46,623 bases of DNA from Thermomonospora catenispora (GTDB lineage: Bacteria > Actinomycetota > Actinomycetes > Streptosporangiales > Streptosporangiaceae): positions 1-46,623 of the forward strand of contig NZ_RRYT01000034.1 of the NCBI RefSeq assembly GCF_006363815.1, read 5' to 3'. The stretch's first letter is position 1, and the number at the start of each line of letters is the position of its first letter. A model generated the notes under the pieces. The model saw only the letters and a list, made by a program, of their open reading frames with translations, was not told the DNA's origin and searched no databases. This document shows, in pieces, positions 26,119-33,899 of this stretch. Made by a program: the position numbers and the translations under genes.

Positions 26119-27462
26119 TCAGCCCACCGCCGACAGGGCCGCGCCCGCCGGAACCGGCTCCGCCGCCGTCACCTCCGACAGCACCCGCTCCAGACGGTCC
26201 AGCGACCGGGCGATCCAGGGCAGCTCGACGGGGTCCTCCGCCTCCAGCGCCGCCAGCCGCTGCTCGTCGCTCTCCCCGTACAGCAGCGAAGTGGCCACCC
26301 GCAGCCGCAGCGCCGGGGCCGGTTCACCGAAGGCGCTGCCCGGCAGCGTGCCCACCCCGTATCGGTCCAGCAGCAGCTCCGCCAGCTCCGCGCCGGTGCG
26401 CACGCCCTGCTCGGCCAGCCGATCGGCCACCGGAGCGAAGTCCGGGTACACGTAGAACGACGCCTGCGGCGCGGGGACCCGACAGCCGGCCGCGGTGAAC
26501 CGGGCGGCGACCGCGCCGGCCACGGCGGCGTGCAGCCGGCGGCTGCGATCGACGTGCTCGACCAGCTCCGGCGGCTCGCTGAAGGCGTAGGCGGCGGCGC
26601 GCTGGATCGGCGCCGGCGCGCACGACCAGATCTCGCTGGCCGTGCCGAGCAGATCGGCGCGCAGCGCCCGCCCGGCGGCCCCCTCCGGCAGCCGGGCCAC
26701 CCCCAGTCGCCAGCCCCCCGCGGCCAGGTGCTTGCTCAGCGCGGTGGTCACCACCGTCCGCTCGGGCGCGAACAGCGCGGGGCTGCTGACCGTCTCGTCG
26801 GAGGCGTGCACCAGATCGCGGTAGATCTCATCGGAGATGATCAGCAGGTCCAGCTCGCGGGCGACCTCGCACAACCGCCGCACCGTGGACTCCCCGGCCA
26901 GGCGGCCGGTGGGATTGTCGGGCAGCGTCGCCACCACCGAACGGACGTCCCGTCCCCGCCGACGGGCGGCGCGGACCGCCTCGGCCAGCAGCTCGGGGTC
27001 GGGCACCCCGCCCTCGTCCGGCCGGGTCGGCACGAACAGCGCGCCCGCCCCGGTCAGCGCGGCCTGCGCGGCGTAGCTCACCCAGCTCGGCTGCGGCACC
27101 GCCACCTCGCCGCCGATGATCAGCAGCAGGCCGAACAGCAGCGCTTTGCTTCCGGGCCCGGCCACCACGAGCTCCGGATCCGTGGGCAGCCCGCGGCGGG
27201 TCCAGTACCCGGCCGCCGCCGCGCGCAGTTCCGGCGAACCCGCCACCGGCCCGTAGCCGTTGCGTCCGGCGGCGTCGGCCAGCTCGCGGCGCAGCGCCGG
27301 GTGCACGGGCAGGCCCGCCTCCCCGAAGGCCATGGGCAGCACCGGGACCCCTTCCCGCCGCTTGCGCTCCAGGGCTTCGTTCGCGGCGAGGGTGGCCGAG
27401 ATCCCGGTGCGACGAGATGGGGGTTCGGAGGGCCGGGCGTCGCAACGTTCGGACATAGGCAT
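26119..27462 (-). CDS. PLP-dependent class I/II aminotransferase
   Basis: 447 residues, fold-type I. The motifs are in order: LPDNPTGR (Asn contacting the PLP O3'), LLIISDEIYRDLVHA (Asp on the pyridine nitrogen, Tyr), then TALSKHLAAGGWRLGVARLP with the Schiff-base lysine and the phosphate-binding Arg. The start is either ATG 27462 (GGGAG at ideal distance) or ATG 27456. It would transfer an amino group from an amino acid to a 2-oxo acid; substrate not deducible. It diverges from the LysR gene at 27611, a common regulator/target layout, so that LysR protein is the likely controller. Confidence 0.88.
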   Translation of the reverse strand: MPMSERCDARPSEPPSRRTGISATLAANEALERKRREGVPVLPMAFGEAGLPVHPALRRELADAAGRNGYGPVAGSPELRAAAAGYWTRRGLPTDPELVVAGPGSKALLFGLLLIIGGEVAVPQPSWVSYAAQAALTGAGALFVPTRPDEGGVPDPELLAEAVRAARRRGRDVRSVVATLPDNPTGRLAGESTVRRLCEVARELDLLIISDEIYRDLVHASDETVSSPALFAPERTVVTTALSKHLAAGGWRLGVARLPEGAAGRALRADLLGTASEIWSCAPAPIQRAAAYAFSEPPELVEHVDRSRRLHAAVAGAVAARFTAAGCRVPAPQASFYVYPDFAPVADRLAEQGVRTGAELAELLLDRYGVGTLPGSAFGEPAPALRLRVATSLLYGESDEQRLAALEAEDPVELPWIARSLDRLERVLSEVTAAEPVPAGAALSAVG

Positions 27463-27593
27463 GACTGCTCCCAGGGCATGGATGGACGTGTGGTGTCACA
27501 GGTCGGTGAGGGCCCCCGTTCCCGACCCCGCGGGGTCTCGCGACCATCGTTTACCCATGTGAAGCATCATCACAAGCGAGTCTTCTCGAGGGG

Positions 27594-27616
27594 GAGCATA
27601 AGATGCTCTTATGCTC
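27594..27616. promoter_or_regulatory. LysR operator overlapping the lysR start codon
   Basis: GAGCATAAGA (27594-27603) and TCTTATGCTC (27607-27616) form a perfect 10-bp inverted repeat with TGC between. Within it, T27599 and A27611 are 11 bases apart, the LysR T-N11-A signature. The right arm covers the ATG at 27611-27613. A LysR protein bound here would block its own gene while sitting next to the divergent aminotransferase promoter region. Confidence 0.65.
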
Positions 27617-28534
27617 GACCTGCGCAGGCTGCGTTTGCTCTGCGAATTCGCGCGCCGCGGCAGCATCGCGGCCACCGCGGCCGCCCTCGGCTACACCCCC
27701 TCGGCGGTCTCCCAGCAGCTCGCCGCGCTGGAACGGGAGGCCGGGACCGCGCTGCTGGACCGCACCGCCCGGAGCGCGGAGCTGACCGACGCCGGCCGCC
27801 GGCTGGCCCTGCGCGCCGAGAGCATCCTCGACATGGTCGAGGCCGCCGAGGCCGAGCTGGCGGCCGAGTCCGGAGTCCCCTCCGGCCGGGTGGTGGTGAC
27901 CGCGTTCGCCAGCGCCGCGGTGGCCTTCGCCCCCGCGATCGCCCGCAGCCTCGCCGACCACTCCCAGCTGACGTTCGTGCTCCGGCAGACCAGCCCCGGC
28001 GCGGGCCTGGCCCAGGTGCGCTCCGGGGAGGCGGACATCGCGCTGGTCGACGACTGGACCGGCGCCCTGCCCACCCAGGCGTCGCCCACCCTGCAGCTGA
28101 TCCACCTGTGCCGGGATCCGCTGGTGCTGGTGCTGCCGCCCTGGCACCCGATGGCGGATCCGGACGAGCCGCTGGACCTGCGCCGGCTCAGCGACGAGCC
28201 GTGGATGGCCGCCCCGCCCGGCGAGCCGTCCCGTCAGGCGGTGGACCGGCTGCTGGAGGCCGTCCCCGGCGAACCCACGGTGGCCTGGGAGTTCGAGGGC
28301 ATGCACACCCTGCTCAACCTGGTCGCCCGAGGCATCGGCATCGCCGCGCTGCCCGCGCTGGCGCTGGTCGGCGGAGACTCCCGGGTGGCGGTGCGGGAGA
28401 TCCCCGACCTCGACGTCGTCCGCGAGGTGTACGCGGTGGCGCGCGCCTCCAGCGTGCGGCGGCCCTCGGTGGCGGTGACCCTGCGCGCGATCTACGCGGC
28501 GGCCCAGGAGGCCGCGCCGCCCGTCGGGTCCTGA
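27611..28534 (+). CDS. LysR-family regulator divergent from the aminotransferase gene
   Basis: 307 residues. The HTH is at residues 1-60 (MLDLRRLRLLCEFARRGSIA, then YTPSAVSQQLAALEREAG), followed by a LysR substrate-binding domain (about 90-300) with the usual strand pattern GEADIALVDDWTG. No ribosome binding site is visible before ATG 27611, and the operator-like palindrome overlaps it, so the mRNA may be leaderless. The likely target is the divergent aminotransferase at 27462, and probably itself. Effector unknown. Confidence 0.9.
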   Translation: MLDLRRLRLLCEFARRGSIAATAAALGYTPSAVSQQLAALEREAGTALLDRTARSAELTDAGRRLALRAESILDMVEAAEAELAAESGVPSGRVVVTAFASAAVAFAPAIARSLADHSQLTFVLRQTSPGAGLAQVRSGEADIALVDDWTGALPTQASPTLQLIHLCRDPLVLVLPPWHPMADPDEPLDLRRLSDEPWMAAPPGEPSRQAVDRLLEAVPGEPTVAWEFEGMHTLLNLVARGIGIAALPALALVGGDSRVAVREIPDLDVVREVYAVARASSVRRPSVAVTLRAIYAAAQEAAPPVGS

Positions 28535-28546
28535 GGCCTCTCCGGA

Positions 28547-28660
28547 CGATCACGGCGCGATCACGGCGATCGCCGCCGGCCCCTTCGTCCCCGGGCGTCT
28601 CGGCGGGTCGGGCGGGACCGGGATCCCGGATGCGGGCCGGCCCTTCGTCCCGGGACGCCT
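28547..28660. repeat. Tandem 11-mer and imperfect 25-bp direct repeat in the lysR/membrane-protein gap
   Basis: CGATCACGGCG occurs twice in tandem (28547-28557, 28558-28568). Further on, a roughly 25-bp element containing CCCTTCGTCC occurs at 28575-28600 and again, slightly changed, at 28636-28660. The 271-base gap otherwise holds nothing recognised. Confidence 0.45.
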
Positions 28661-28805
28661 CCCCGCCGCCCGGACCGGCACGGCCGCCCCGGTGAGGCCC
28701 CGGCGAGGCTCCACGCTCCGCCGCCCTTCCGCCGCGTCGATGCCGATCATCACGTACGGTGGAGCCGGTCATTTCGCTCGCCCCCTCTCGGAGGCTCCGC
28801 CGCCC

Positions 28806-29483
28806 ATGCCCGCGATCGACCGATCCGCGGCGACCCCCTCGTCCGCCGCCCGCCCTCCCCACGCCTTCGAGCCGCCACGGCTGACCTCGATGCTCTGGCA
28901 CGCGCTCCCGCGCTTCGCGGAGGGCGTGATCGCCCCGGTCGCGGTGTTCTACGCCGCGTTCGTCCTGCTCGGCCTGAACGGCGCGCTGGCGGCCGCGGTG
29001 CTGTGGGTGTACGGCGGGATCGGCTGGCGGCTGTACCGCGGCCGCGAGGTGCCGGGCATGCTGCTGCTGGCCGCCCTGGGGGTCACGGTCCGCGCCGTGC
29101 TCGCCGCGATCACCGGCAACCCGGTGGTGTACTTCCTCCAGCCCACCCTCGGCACGCTGCTGGTCAGCATGACGTTCCTGGCCTCGGTGCCGATGCGCCG
29201 CCCGCTCGCCCAGAAGATCGCCACCGACATGGTCCCGATGCCGGAGGCGTTCCTGCGGCACGAACGGGTGCACCGGTTCTTCCTGCGGATCTCCCTGTTG
29301 TGGTCGCTGGTGTTCCTGATGAACGCCTCGATCAGCCTGTGGATGCTGTTCCACGAATCGATCGGGACGTACCTGTGGGTGCGCACCGGCCTGGTGGCCG
29401 CGCTGGGCGCCGCCGCGGCGGCGATCTCGGTGCTGGGGTTCCGGCGGTGCCTGCGGCACGTCACCGCCGAGGCGGCGTCCTGA
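28806..29483 (+). CDS. VC0807-like multi-pass membrane protein
   Basis: 225 residues from ATG 28806, preceded by CGGAGG; the open frame begins upstream without a good site. After a soluble N terminus of about 35 residues come about six hydrophobic segments: GVIAPVAVFYAAFVLLGL, AAVLWVYGGIGWRLY, MLLLAALGVTVRAVLAAITG, VVYFLQPTLGTLLVSMTFLA, FLRISLLWSLVFLMNASISL and YLWVRTGLVAALGAAAAAIS. The pattern and the RGREVPGMLLLA loop are those of VC0807/septation-protein-A-like proteins, whose function is not established. Monocistronic and followed by the L,D-transpeptidase pair on the same strand. Confidence 0.75.
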   Translation: MPAIDRSAATPSSAARPPHAFEPPRLTSMLWHALPRFAEGVIAPVAVFYAAFVLLGLNGALAAAVLWVYGGIGWRLYRGREVPGMLLLAALGVTVRAVLAAITGNPVVYFLQPTLGTLLVSMTFLASVPMRRPLAQKIATDMVPMPEAFLRHERVHRFFLRISLLWSLVFLMNASISLWMLFHESIGTYLWVRTGLVAALGAAAAAISVLGFRRCLRHVTAEAAS

Positions 29484-29601
29484 ACCCGGCCGCCGCGGCG
29501 GCGCCCGGGGCGGCGCGCGACGGGACCGGAGAAGAACGCACTCTTCGACCTGCGAGGCGAACCAATCCGGCCTTCAAGGCGTCTCCCCTGGTGTATGGAT
29601 A

Positions 29602-29620
29602 CTTCGTCAAAGCGACGAAG
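29602..29620 (+). promoter_or_regulatory. Inverted repeat in the leader of the first L,D-transpeptidase gene
   Basis: CTTCGTC (29602-29608) and GACGAAG (29614-29620) form a perfect 7-bp inverted repeat with AAAGC between, just after a -10-like TATGGA (29594-29599) and 25 bases before the start. A transcriptional operator or an mRNA hairpin. Confidence 0.4.
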
Positions 29621-29645
29621 ATCGACAGTGGGGGAGCGAGTGAGC

Positions 29646-30806
29646 GTGCGAGGCAGGCTCTGGCTGATCGTGGCCGGTGGTGCGGGGGCGGTGACGGTGT
29701 TCGTCGCCGGCTGCAGCGGAGGCGTCGGCGCGTTGCGCTCGGCCGAGGCCGCCACCGTGACGATCACGCCCGCCAACGGCTCCGGCAAGGTCCGGCCGGA
29801 CGCGCCGATCGAGGTCAAGGTCGCCGACGGCACGCTGGAGGAGGTCACGGTCACCGGCGGTGACGTGCGCATCGACGGCACGCTCAGCGAGGACCGCACC
29901 TCCTGGAAGTCGGCGCGGCCCCTGGTGCCCGGCACCTCCTACACGGTGACCGTCCGGGCCCGCAACGGCGACGGCAAGTCCACCGCCTCCACCAGCACGT
30001 TCACCACGCTCAAGCCGGCCCGGACGTTCGGCATCGCCGACGTCACCCCCAACGTCAAGGGGGAGAAGGTCGGCGTGGGCATGCCGATCATCGTGCGCTT
30101 CAACCGGCCGGTGAGCGACAAGGCCGCCGTGGAGCGGGCGCTGGAGGTCAAGGCCGAGAAGCCGGTGGAGGGCGCTTGGCGGTGGATCGACTCCACGCAG
30201 GTGATCTACCGGCCCAAGGAGTTCTGGGAGCCGTACCAGAAGGTGTACTTCACCGCCCGCCTGGCGGGCGTGCAGGCCGCCAAGGGGGTGTGGGGCACCG
30301 AGGACAGCTCCTACACCATGCAGATCGGCGCCAAGCAGATCACGACCGGCAACATCAACAAGCACCACGCCACGGTGTACCGGGACGGCAAGAAGCTGCG
30401 CACCATGCCGTTCAGCGCCGGCAACGGCACCACCCGCGAGTACACCACCACCAGCGGCATCCACCTGCTGATGGAGAAGGGCAATCCGGTCAAGATGACC
30501 GCCCCCGGGCGCAAGAAGGGCGATCCCGGCTGGTACGAGCAGATGGTCAACTACGCCATCCGGATCTCCAACAGCGGTGAGTACTTCCACTCCGCGCCCT
30601 GGTCGGTCGGGGCCCAGGGGCGGGCCAACGTCAGCCACGGCTGCATCAACCTCAGCCCCGAGGACGCCCGCTGGTACTACGGCATCCACCAGCGCGGAGA
30701 CGTCGTCAAGCTGACCGGCACCAGCCGGAAGCTCGAATGGAACAACGGCTGGGGCTTCTGGCAGCTGTCCTTCGAGGAGTGGAAGAAGGGCAGCGCCCTG
30801 CACTGA
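29646..30806 (+). CDS. L,D-transpeptidase lipoprotein, paralogue 1
   Basis: 386 residues from GTG 29646 (GTG 29640 is an alternative; GGGGGAG serves either). A signal sequence ends in the lipobox VAGC with Cys23, so it is probably an outer-surface lipoprotein. Two Ig-like/beta-sandwich domains follow (about 35-230; VTITPANGSGKVRPDAPIEV, then GVGMPIIVRFNRPVSDKAA). The YkuD catalytic domain (about 235-365) carries the signature SHGCINLSPEDA with the nucleophile Cys. This is the architecture of mycobacterial LdtMt2-type enzymes, which form 3-3 peptidoglycan cross-links or attach proteins. The next gene is a paralogue; a hairpin terminator between them suggests separate expression. Confidence 0.92.
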   Translation: MRGRLWLIVAGGAGAVTVFVAGCSGGVGALRSAEAATVTITPANGSGKVRPDAPIEVKVADGTLEEVTVTGGDVRIDGTLSEDRTSWKSARPLVPGTSYTVTVRARNGDGKSTASTSTFTTLKPARTFGIADVTPNVKGEKVGVGMPIIVRFNRPVSDKAAVERALEVKAEKPVEGAWRWIDSTQVIYRPKEFWEPYQKVYFTARLAGVQAAKGVWGTEDSSYTMQIGAKQITTGNINKHHATVYRDGKKLRTMPFSAGNGTTREYTTTSGIHLLMEKGNPVKMTAPGRKKGDPGWYEQMVNYAIRISNSGEYFHSAPWSVGAQGRANVSHGCINLSPEDARWYYGIHQRGDVVKLTGTSRKLEWNNGWGFWQLSFEEWKKGSALH

Positions 30807-30827
30807 GGTTCTTGCTCTCCATGACCG

Positions 30828-30861
30828 CCGTGGGCTCCCGGGACCGCCCGGGGGCCCACGG
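30828..30861 (+). terminator. Hairpin terminator after L,D-transpeptidase 1
   Basis: A 15-bp stem (30828-30842 with 30847-30861, one T-G pair) closes over the loop ACCG, 21 bases after the stop codon. Confidence 0.65.
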
Positions 30862-30952
30862 GCGGATAAGGATGAGGAATCCAGACGACAACACTTCGAT
30901 CTCGACCGCTCGGAACCTCCCCGACCGGACCATGATCGATGTGGTTTGTCGC

Positions 30953-30958
30953 TAATGT
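30953..30958 (+). promoter_or_regulatory. Candidate -10 element for L,D-transpeptidase 2
   Basis: TAATGT at 30953-30958 fits the -10 pattern and lies 36 bases before the start at 30995; no clear -35 is seen. A GGAAC motif at 30912-30916, typical of envelope-stress ECF sigma -35 boxes, lies further upstream, but its spacing to a matching -10 is not good. Confidence 0.3.
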
Positions 30959-30994
30959 CGTCCCGGGATTACGGCGGGGTCTGGGAGGTTCACG

Positions 30995-32227
30995 GTGCGA
31001 CTTCATGGAGCCGGTGCTGCCGGGATCACGGGGATGGTGATCCTGTTCGCGACCACGGCCTGCTCGGGAGACGGAGGGGGGACCGGGAGCACCGTCGCCG
31101 GCAAGGAGGACGTGAGCGCTCCCCAGGTGACGATCACCCCCGGGACCGGCACCGCCAAGGCCCTCCCGGAGAGGGGCGTGGTGGTCCAGGTCTCCAACGG
31201 GACGCTGGAGCAGGTCAACGTCACCGTCAAGGGCAAGCCGGTGCGGGGGGAGATGTCCCCCGACAAGACCACCTGGCGCTCCCGCACGCTCTGGCCCGGC
31301 GCGAGTTATGAGGTCTCGGTGGTGGCCCGCAACGAGAAGGGCAAGACCACCACGGCCACCAGCAGCTTCACCACGCTCAAGGCGACCGCGCCGCTGAACG
31401 TGGTGGACATGATCCCCATGGCGGGGGAGAAGGTCGGCGTGGGCATGCCGATCACGCTGACCTTCAACCGGGGGATCTCCGACGCCGGCAAGAAGGCGGT
31501 CGAGCAGGCCCTGAAGGTCAAGTCCACCAAGCCCGCCGTGGGCGCCTGGTACTGGGTCAGCGACCGGCAGGTGATCTTCCGGACCAAGAACGAGCAGTAC
31601 TGGCAGCCCAACCAGACCGTGCGGCTGACCGCCGAGCTGGCCGGCGTCAAGATCGGCAAGGGCGTGTACGGCACCCGCGACTTCTCCCGCACGTTCAAGA
31701 TCGGCGACTCGCACATCTCCACGGTCAGCACCAAGACCAAGAAGATGGTCGTCAAGGTCAACGGCAAGGTCGTCAAGAGGACCGGGATCAGCGCCGGCAA
31801 GGGCGGCCGGGTCGTCAACGGCGTGGACACCTACCTGACCACCAGCGGCGTCCACCTGACCATGAGCAAGCACCGGGTCGAGCGGATGACCTCCGAATGG
31901 ATGGGCGTCGACCCCAAGGACAAGGCCAACGGCGGATACGACCTGCTGCTGCCGCACGCGGTGCGCATCTCCAGCAGCGGCGAGTACGTCCACGCCAGCC
32001 CTGACCGCTACTGGGCGTTCGGCCGCTACAACGCCAGCCACGGCTGCATCAACACTCCGCCGCCGTTCGCCGAGTGGTTCTACAACCTCTCCTACCGCGG
32101 CGACATCGTCATCGTGACCGGCAGCAAGCGCCGCCTGGAGTGGAACAACGGCTGGAGCTACTACCAGATGCCCTGGGACAGGTGGGTCAAGGGCGGCGCC
32201 CTGGACCGCGAGGTCACCACGGGCTGA
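30995..32227 (+). CDS. L,D-transpeptidase lipoprotein, paralogue 2
   Basis: 410 residues from GTG 30995 with GGGAGG six bases away. It has a signal peptide with lipobox TTAC (Cys23), two Ig-like domains and the YkuD domain with SHGCINTPPPFAEWFYN and the nucleophile Cys. It aligns along its whole length with paralogue 1, with the same WNNGW-Y/F-QL-type ending (LEWNNGWSYYQMPWDRWVKG), so the two arose by tandem duplication. It is richer in Lys than its neighbour. Role: 3-3 cross-linking of peptidoglycan in the envelope. Two different lipoprotein Ldts side by side may be used at different growth stages; inferred. Confidence 0.92.
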   Translation: MRLHGAGAAGITGMVILFATTACSGDGGGTGSTVAGKEDVSAPQVTITPGTGTAKALPERGVVVQVSNGTLEQVNVTVKGKPVRGEMSPDKTTWRSRTLWPGASYEVSVVARNEKGKTTTATSSFTTLKATAPLNVVDMIPMAGEKVGVGMPITLTFNRGISDAGKKAVEQALKVKSTKPAVGAWYWVSDRQVIFRTKNEQYWQPNQTVRLTAELAGVKIGKGVYGTRDFSRTFKIGDSHISTVSTKTKKMVVKVNGKVVKRTGISAGKGGRVVNGVDTYLTTSGVHLTMSKHRVERMTSEWMGVDPKDKANGGYDLLLPHAVRISSSGEYVHASPDRYWAFGRYNASHGCINTPPPFAEWFYNLSYRGDIVIVTGSKRRLEWNNGWSYYQMPWDRWVKGGALDREVTTG

Positions 32228-32243
32228 TCCCCTCGAGGGCCCA

Positions 32244-32284
32244 CCGCGCCCCCGGCGACCGGATGTCGGCCGCCGGGGGCGCGG
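32244..32284 (+). terminator. Hairpin terminator after L,D-transpeptidase 2
   Basis: CCGCGCCCCCGGCG (32244-32257) pairs perfectly with CGCCGGGGGCGCGG (32271-32284) over a 13-base loop, 17 bases past the stop. Confidence 0.7.
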
Positions 32285-32413
32285 TCGTCTCGGCGGAGAC
32301 CGCGCGAAGAAATGCGTTGTCCCGAGGATCTCGATGCCGCACACTTGTTCTCGGCGACAGAAAACGCCCCGGTTCAATGAGGAAGATTCCGATCGGCGAG
32401 GGGAGTGAGCGTC

Positions 32414-32476
32414 ATGACGGTCCTGCGTCTGGAACGTCGTGAACGTCCCTTCGCTCTCGGTGGAGAAGCCTTCTGA
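32414..32476 (+). CDS. Possible 20-residue small peptide (speculative)
   Basis: ATG 32414 is preceded by GAGGGGAG eight bases away, a better ribosome binding site than many real genes here, and the frame ends at TGA 32476. The predicted 20 residues begin MTVLRLERR and end ALGGEAF, basic in the first half. It lies between the L,D-transpeptidase terminator and the tRNA-Glu genes. I recognise no family. It could be chance in a GC-rich genome, a leader peptide, or a small effector. Confidence 0.22.
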   Translation: MTVLRLERRERPFALGGEAF

Positions 32477-32538
32477 GGGTTCGGCTTCGGCCGGTGCGCC
32501 GCCTTCTCCTCCGGGGAGCAGGCGGCTTGTTCGTGCGG

Positions 32539-32609
32539 GGCGCGTTGGTCTAGTGGCAGGACACCACGTTCTCACCGTGGGGGCACGAGTTCGATTCTCG
32601 TACGCGCTG
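32539..32609 (+). tRNA. tRNA-Glu (CTC anticodon)
   Basis: Acceptor GGCGCGT/ACGCGCT (first pair G-U), D stem GTCT/GGAC with the typical Glu GGTCTAGTGG context, anticodon arm CCACG-TTCTCAC-CGTGG with CTC, T arm ACGAG-TTCGATT-CTCGT, discriminator G. CCA is not encoded. Confidence 0.93.
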
Positions 32610-32630
32610 CTCGGCCCTCTCCGGGGCCCG

Positions 32631-32703
32631 GGCCGGGTCGACTAATCGGAAGGTCACCGTCCTTTCAAGGCGGCAGGTGCGGGTTCGAACCCCGTCCCGG
32701 CTA
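32631..32703 (+). tRNA. tRNA-Glu (TTC anticodon)
   Basis: Acceptor GGCCGGG/CCCGGCT (first pair G-U), D stem GACT/GGTC, anticodon arm CCGTC-CTTTCAA-GGCGG with TTC, T arm GCGGG-TTCGAAC-CCCGT, discriminator A. It follows tRNA-Glu(CTC) by 21 bases, probably in one transcript, so both glutamate codons GAA and GAG are served from this locus. Confidence 0.9.
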
Positions 32704-32878
32704 CCGCGTCTCCAGCCCGTCTCCGGTCCGCGGGCGGCGTCGGGACGCCGCCGCGCGTCACTCGTCTCTCCTCCGGCCGGACGTCGGGCCGACGGCGGAG
32801 GAGAGGGGAGACGCCCGAGACGCCTCCCGCGGACCCGGACACGGGGAGCGGACGCCGAGCCGGTCGACTCCGTCCCCC

Positions 32879-33889
32879 TCAGTCCATGTCGTCGGCGGGA
32901 TCCCGGCCGGTCATCACGCTCAGGCGGTCGCGATCGGCGGCGTCGTCGAAGGCCGTGTGGCGCGGCGTGCGGGGGGAACGCAGGGTGGACGCCTGGGCGA
33001 AGGTGTGGTGGGCGGCCAGACCGGCCAGCTCGGGGGCGAATTCGGCGAGGATCTCCCGGAAACGCCTCTCGGCGAGTTCGCCCAGCGAGTCGTAGATCTG
33101 CACGCACAGCCGTCGAGCCTCATCGCGCGGCCAGTCCGGCGGCAGCAGCTCGGCGGGCAGGTCGGGGTCGAGGGCGGGGAACACCCGCCAGTCGGTCATG
33201 ACCGCGGTCCGCAACCGCAGGGCCTCGCCGGGGGACAGGTCGAGCCGGGTGACGCGCTCGGCCGCCTCCCGATAGGTGCGGATGAAACGCAGGTACCGCT
33301 TGCGCAGGGCGGTGACGTCGAAGGCGCGGTCCAAGACTCCGTCGAGATCGTCGTCGGCGATCTCCTCGGCCCGGAAGACGGTGACCCCGCGGATCCCGAT
33401 CCTGCGGACCAGCGCGATGACCTCGGCGGTCTTGTCGTACGGACTGACCCACACGGCGTCGAAGAGCATTCCGAAATGCAGCAGCCGCAGGCCGTCGCGG
33501 AGCGCGCGGCGGGCGTCGCGCATGTTCTCGGGCACCGAGAACGCGACCACCGTCCACCGGCCGTCCCAGGCGGGCGTGACCGCGCCGAACGTCAGCAGCC
33601 GCAGCATGTGCGCCACGATGACGTCGTGGGCGCGCGGCGGCAGTCCGTAGGCGGTGGTCCGGCCGGTGCGGGAGCTGGTCAGCAGCCCTCGGGAGGCGAC
33701 CCGGCGCAGCGCCGCCCGGGCGCCGGCCTCGGTGATGTCGAACTCGGCCAGCAACCGGACCAGCGCCGCCGACGGGATGTGCTCTTGCCGCCAGAACCAG
33801 TAGTCGCCCAACAGCGTCGTCAGCAGCCGCTGCGGTTCGGCCCCCTGCCTGGCCCGGGGCAGGGAGCCGACCGTCGTCGGCGTGGTCAC
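32879..33889 (-). CDS. PaaX-family transcriptional regulator
   Basis: 336 residues from GTG 33889, with AGAGG six bases upstream; ATG 33919 would overlap the previous gene by 20 bases and lacks a good site. PaaX family: an N-terminal winged helix (LLTTLLGDYWFWRQEHIPSA, then DITEAGARAALRRVASRGL) and a long C-terminal domain (WTVVAFSVPENMRDARRALRD). PaaX represses phenylacetate catabolism in E. coli, with phenylacetyl-CoA as inducer, but actinomycete relatives regulate diverse genes. It is the third gene of an operon with two secreted hydrolases and probably regulates it. No phenylacetate gene is present here. Confidence 0.85.
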   Translation of the reverse strand: MTTPTTVGSLPRARQGAEPQRLLTTLLGDYWFWRQEHIPSAALVRLLAEFDITEAGARAALRRVASRGLLTSSRTGRTTAYGLPPRAHDVIVAHMLRLLTFGAVTPAWDGRWTVVAFSVPENMRDARRALRDGLRLLHFGMLFDAVWVSPYDKTAEVIALVRRIGIRGVTVFRAEEIADDDLDGVLDRAFDVTALRKRYLRFIRTYREAAERVTRLDLSPGEALRLRTAVMTDWRVFPALDPDLPAELLPPDWPRDEARRLCVQIYDSLGELAERRFREILAEFAPELAGLAAHHTFAQASTLRSPRTPRHTAFDDAADRDRLSVMTGRDPADDMD

Positions 33890-33899
33890 CCGGCGCCTC

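Larger units (their letters stand above)
32228..32538. other. Gap before the tRNA-Glu pair: terminator, and one tiny possible ORF
   Basis: Opens with a strong terminator (32244-32284). From 32285 to 32538 there is no ordinary gene. A 20-codon frame with a good ribosome binding site (32414-32476) is listed separately at low confidence. The remaining sequence has ordinary composition. Confidence 0.5.
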
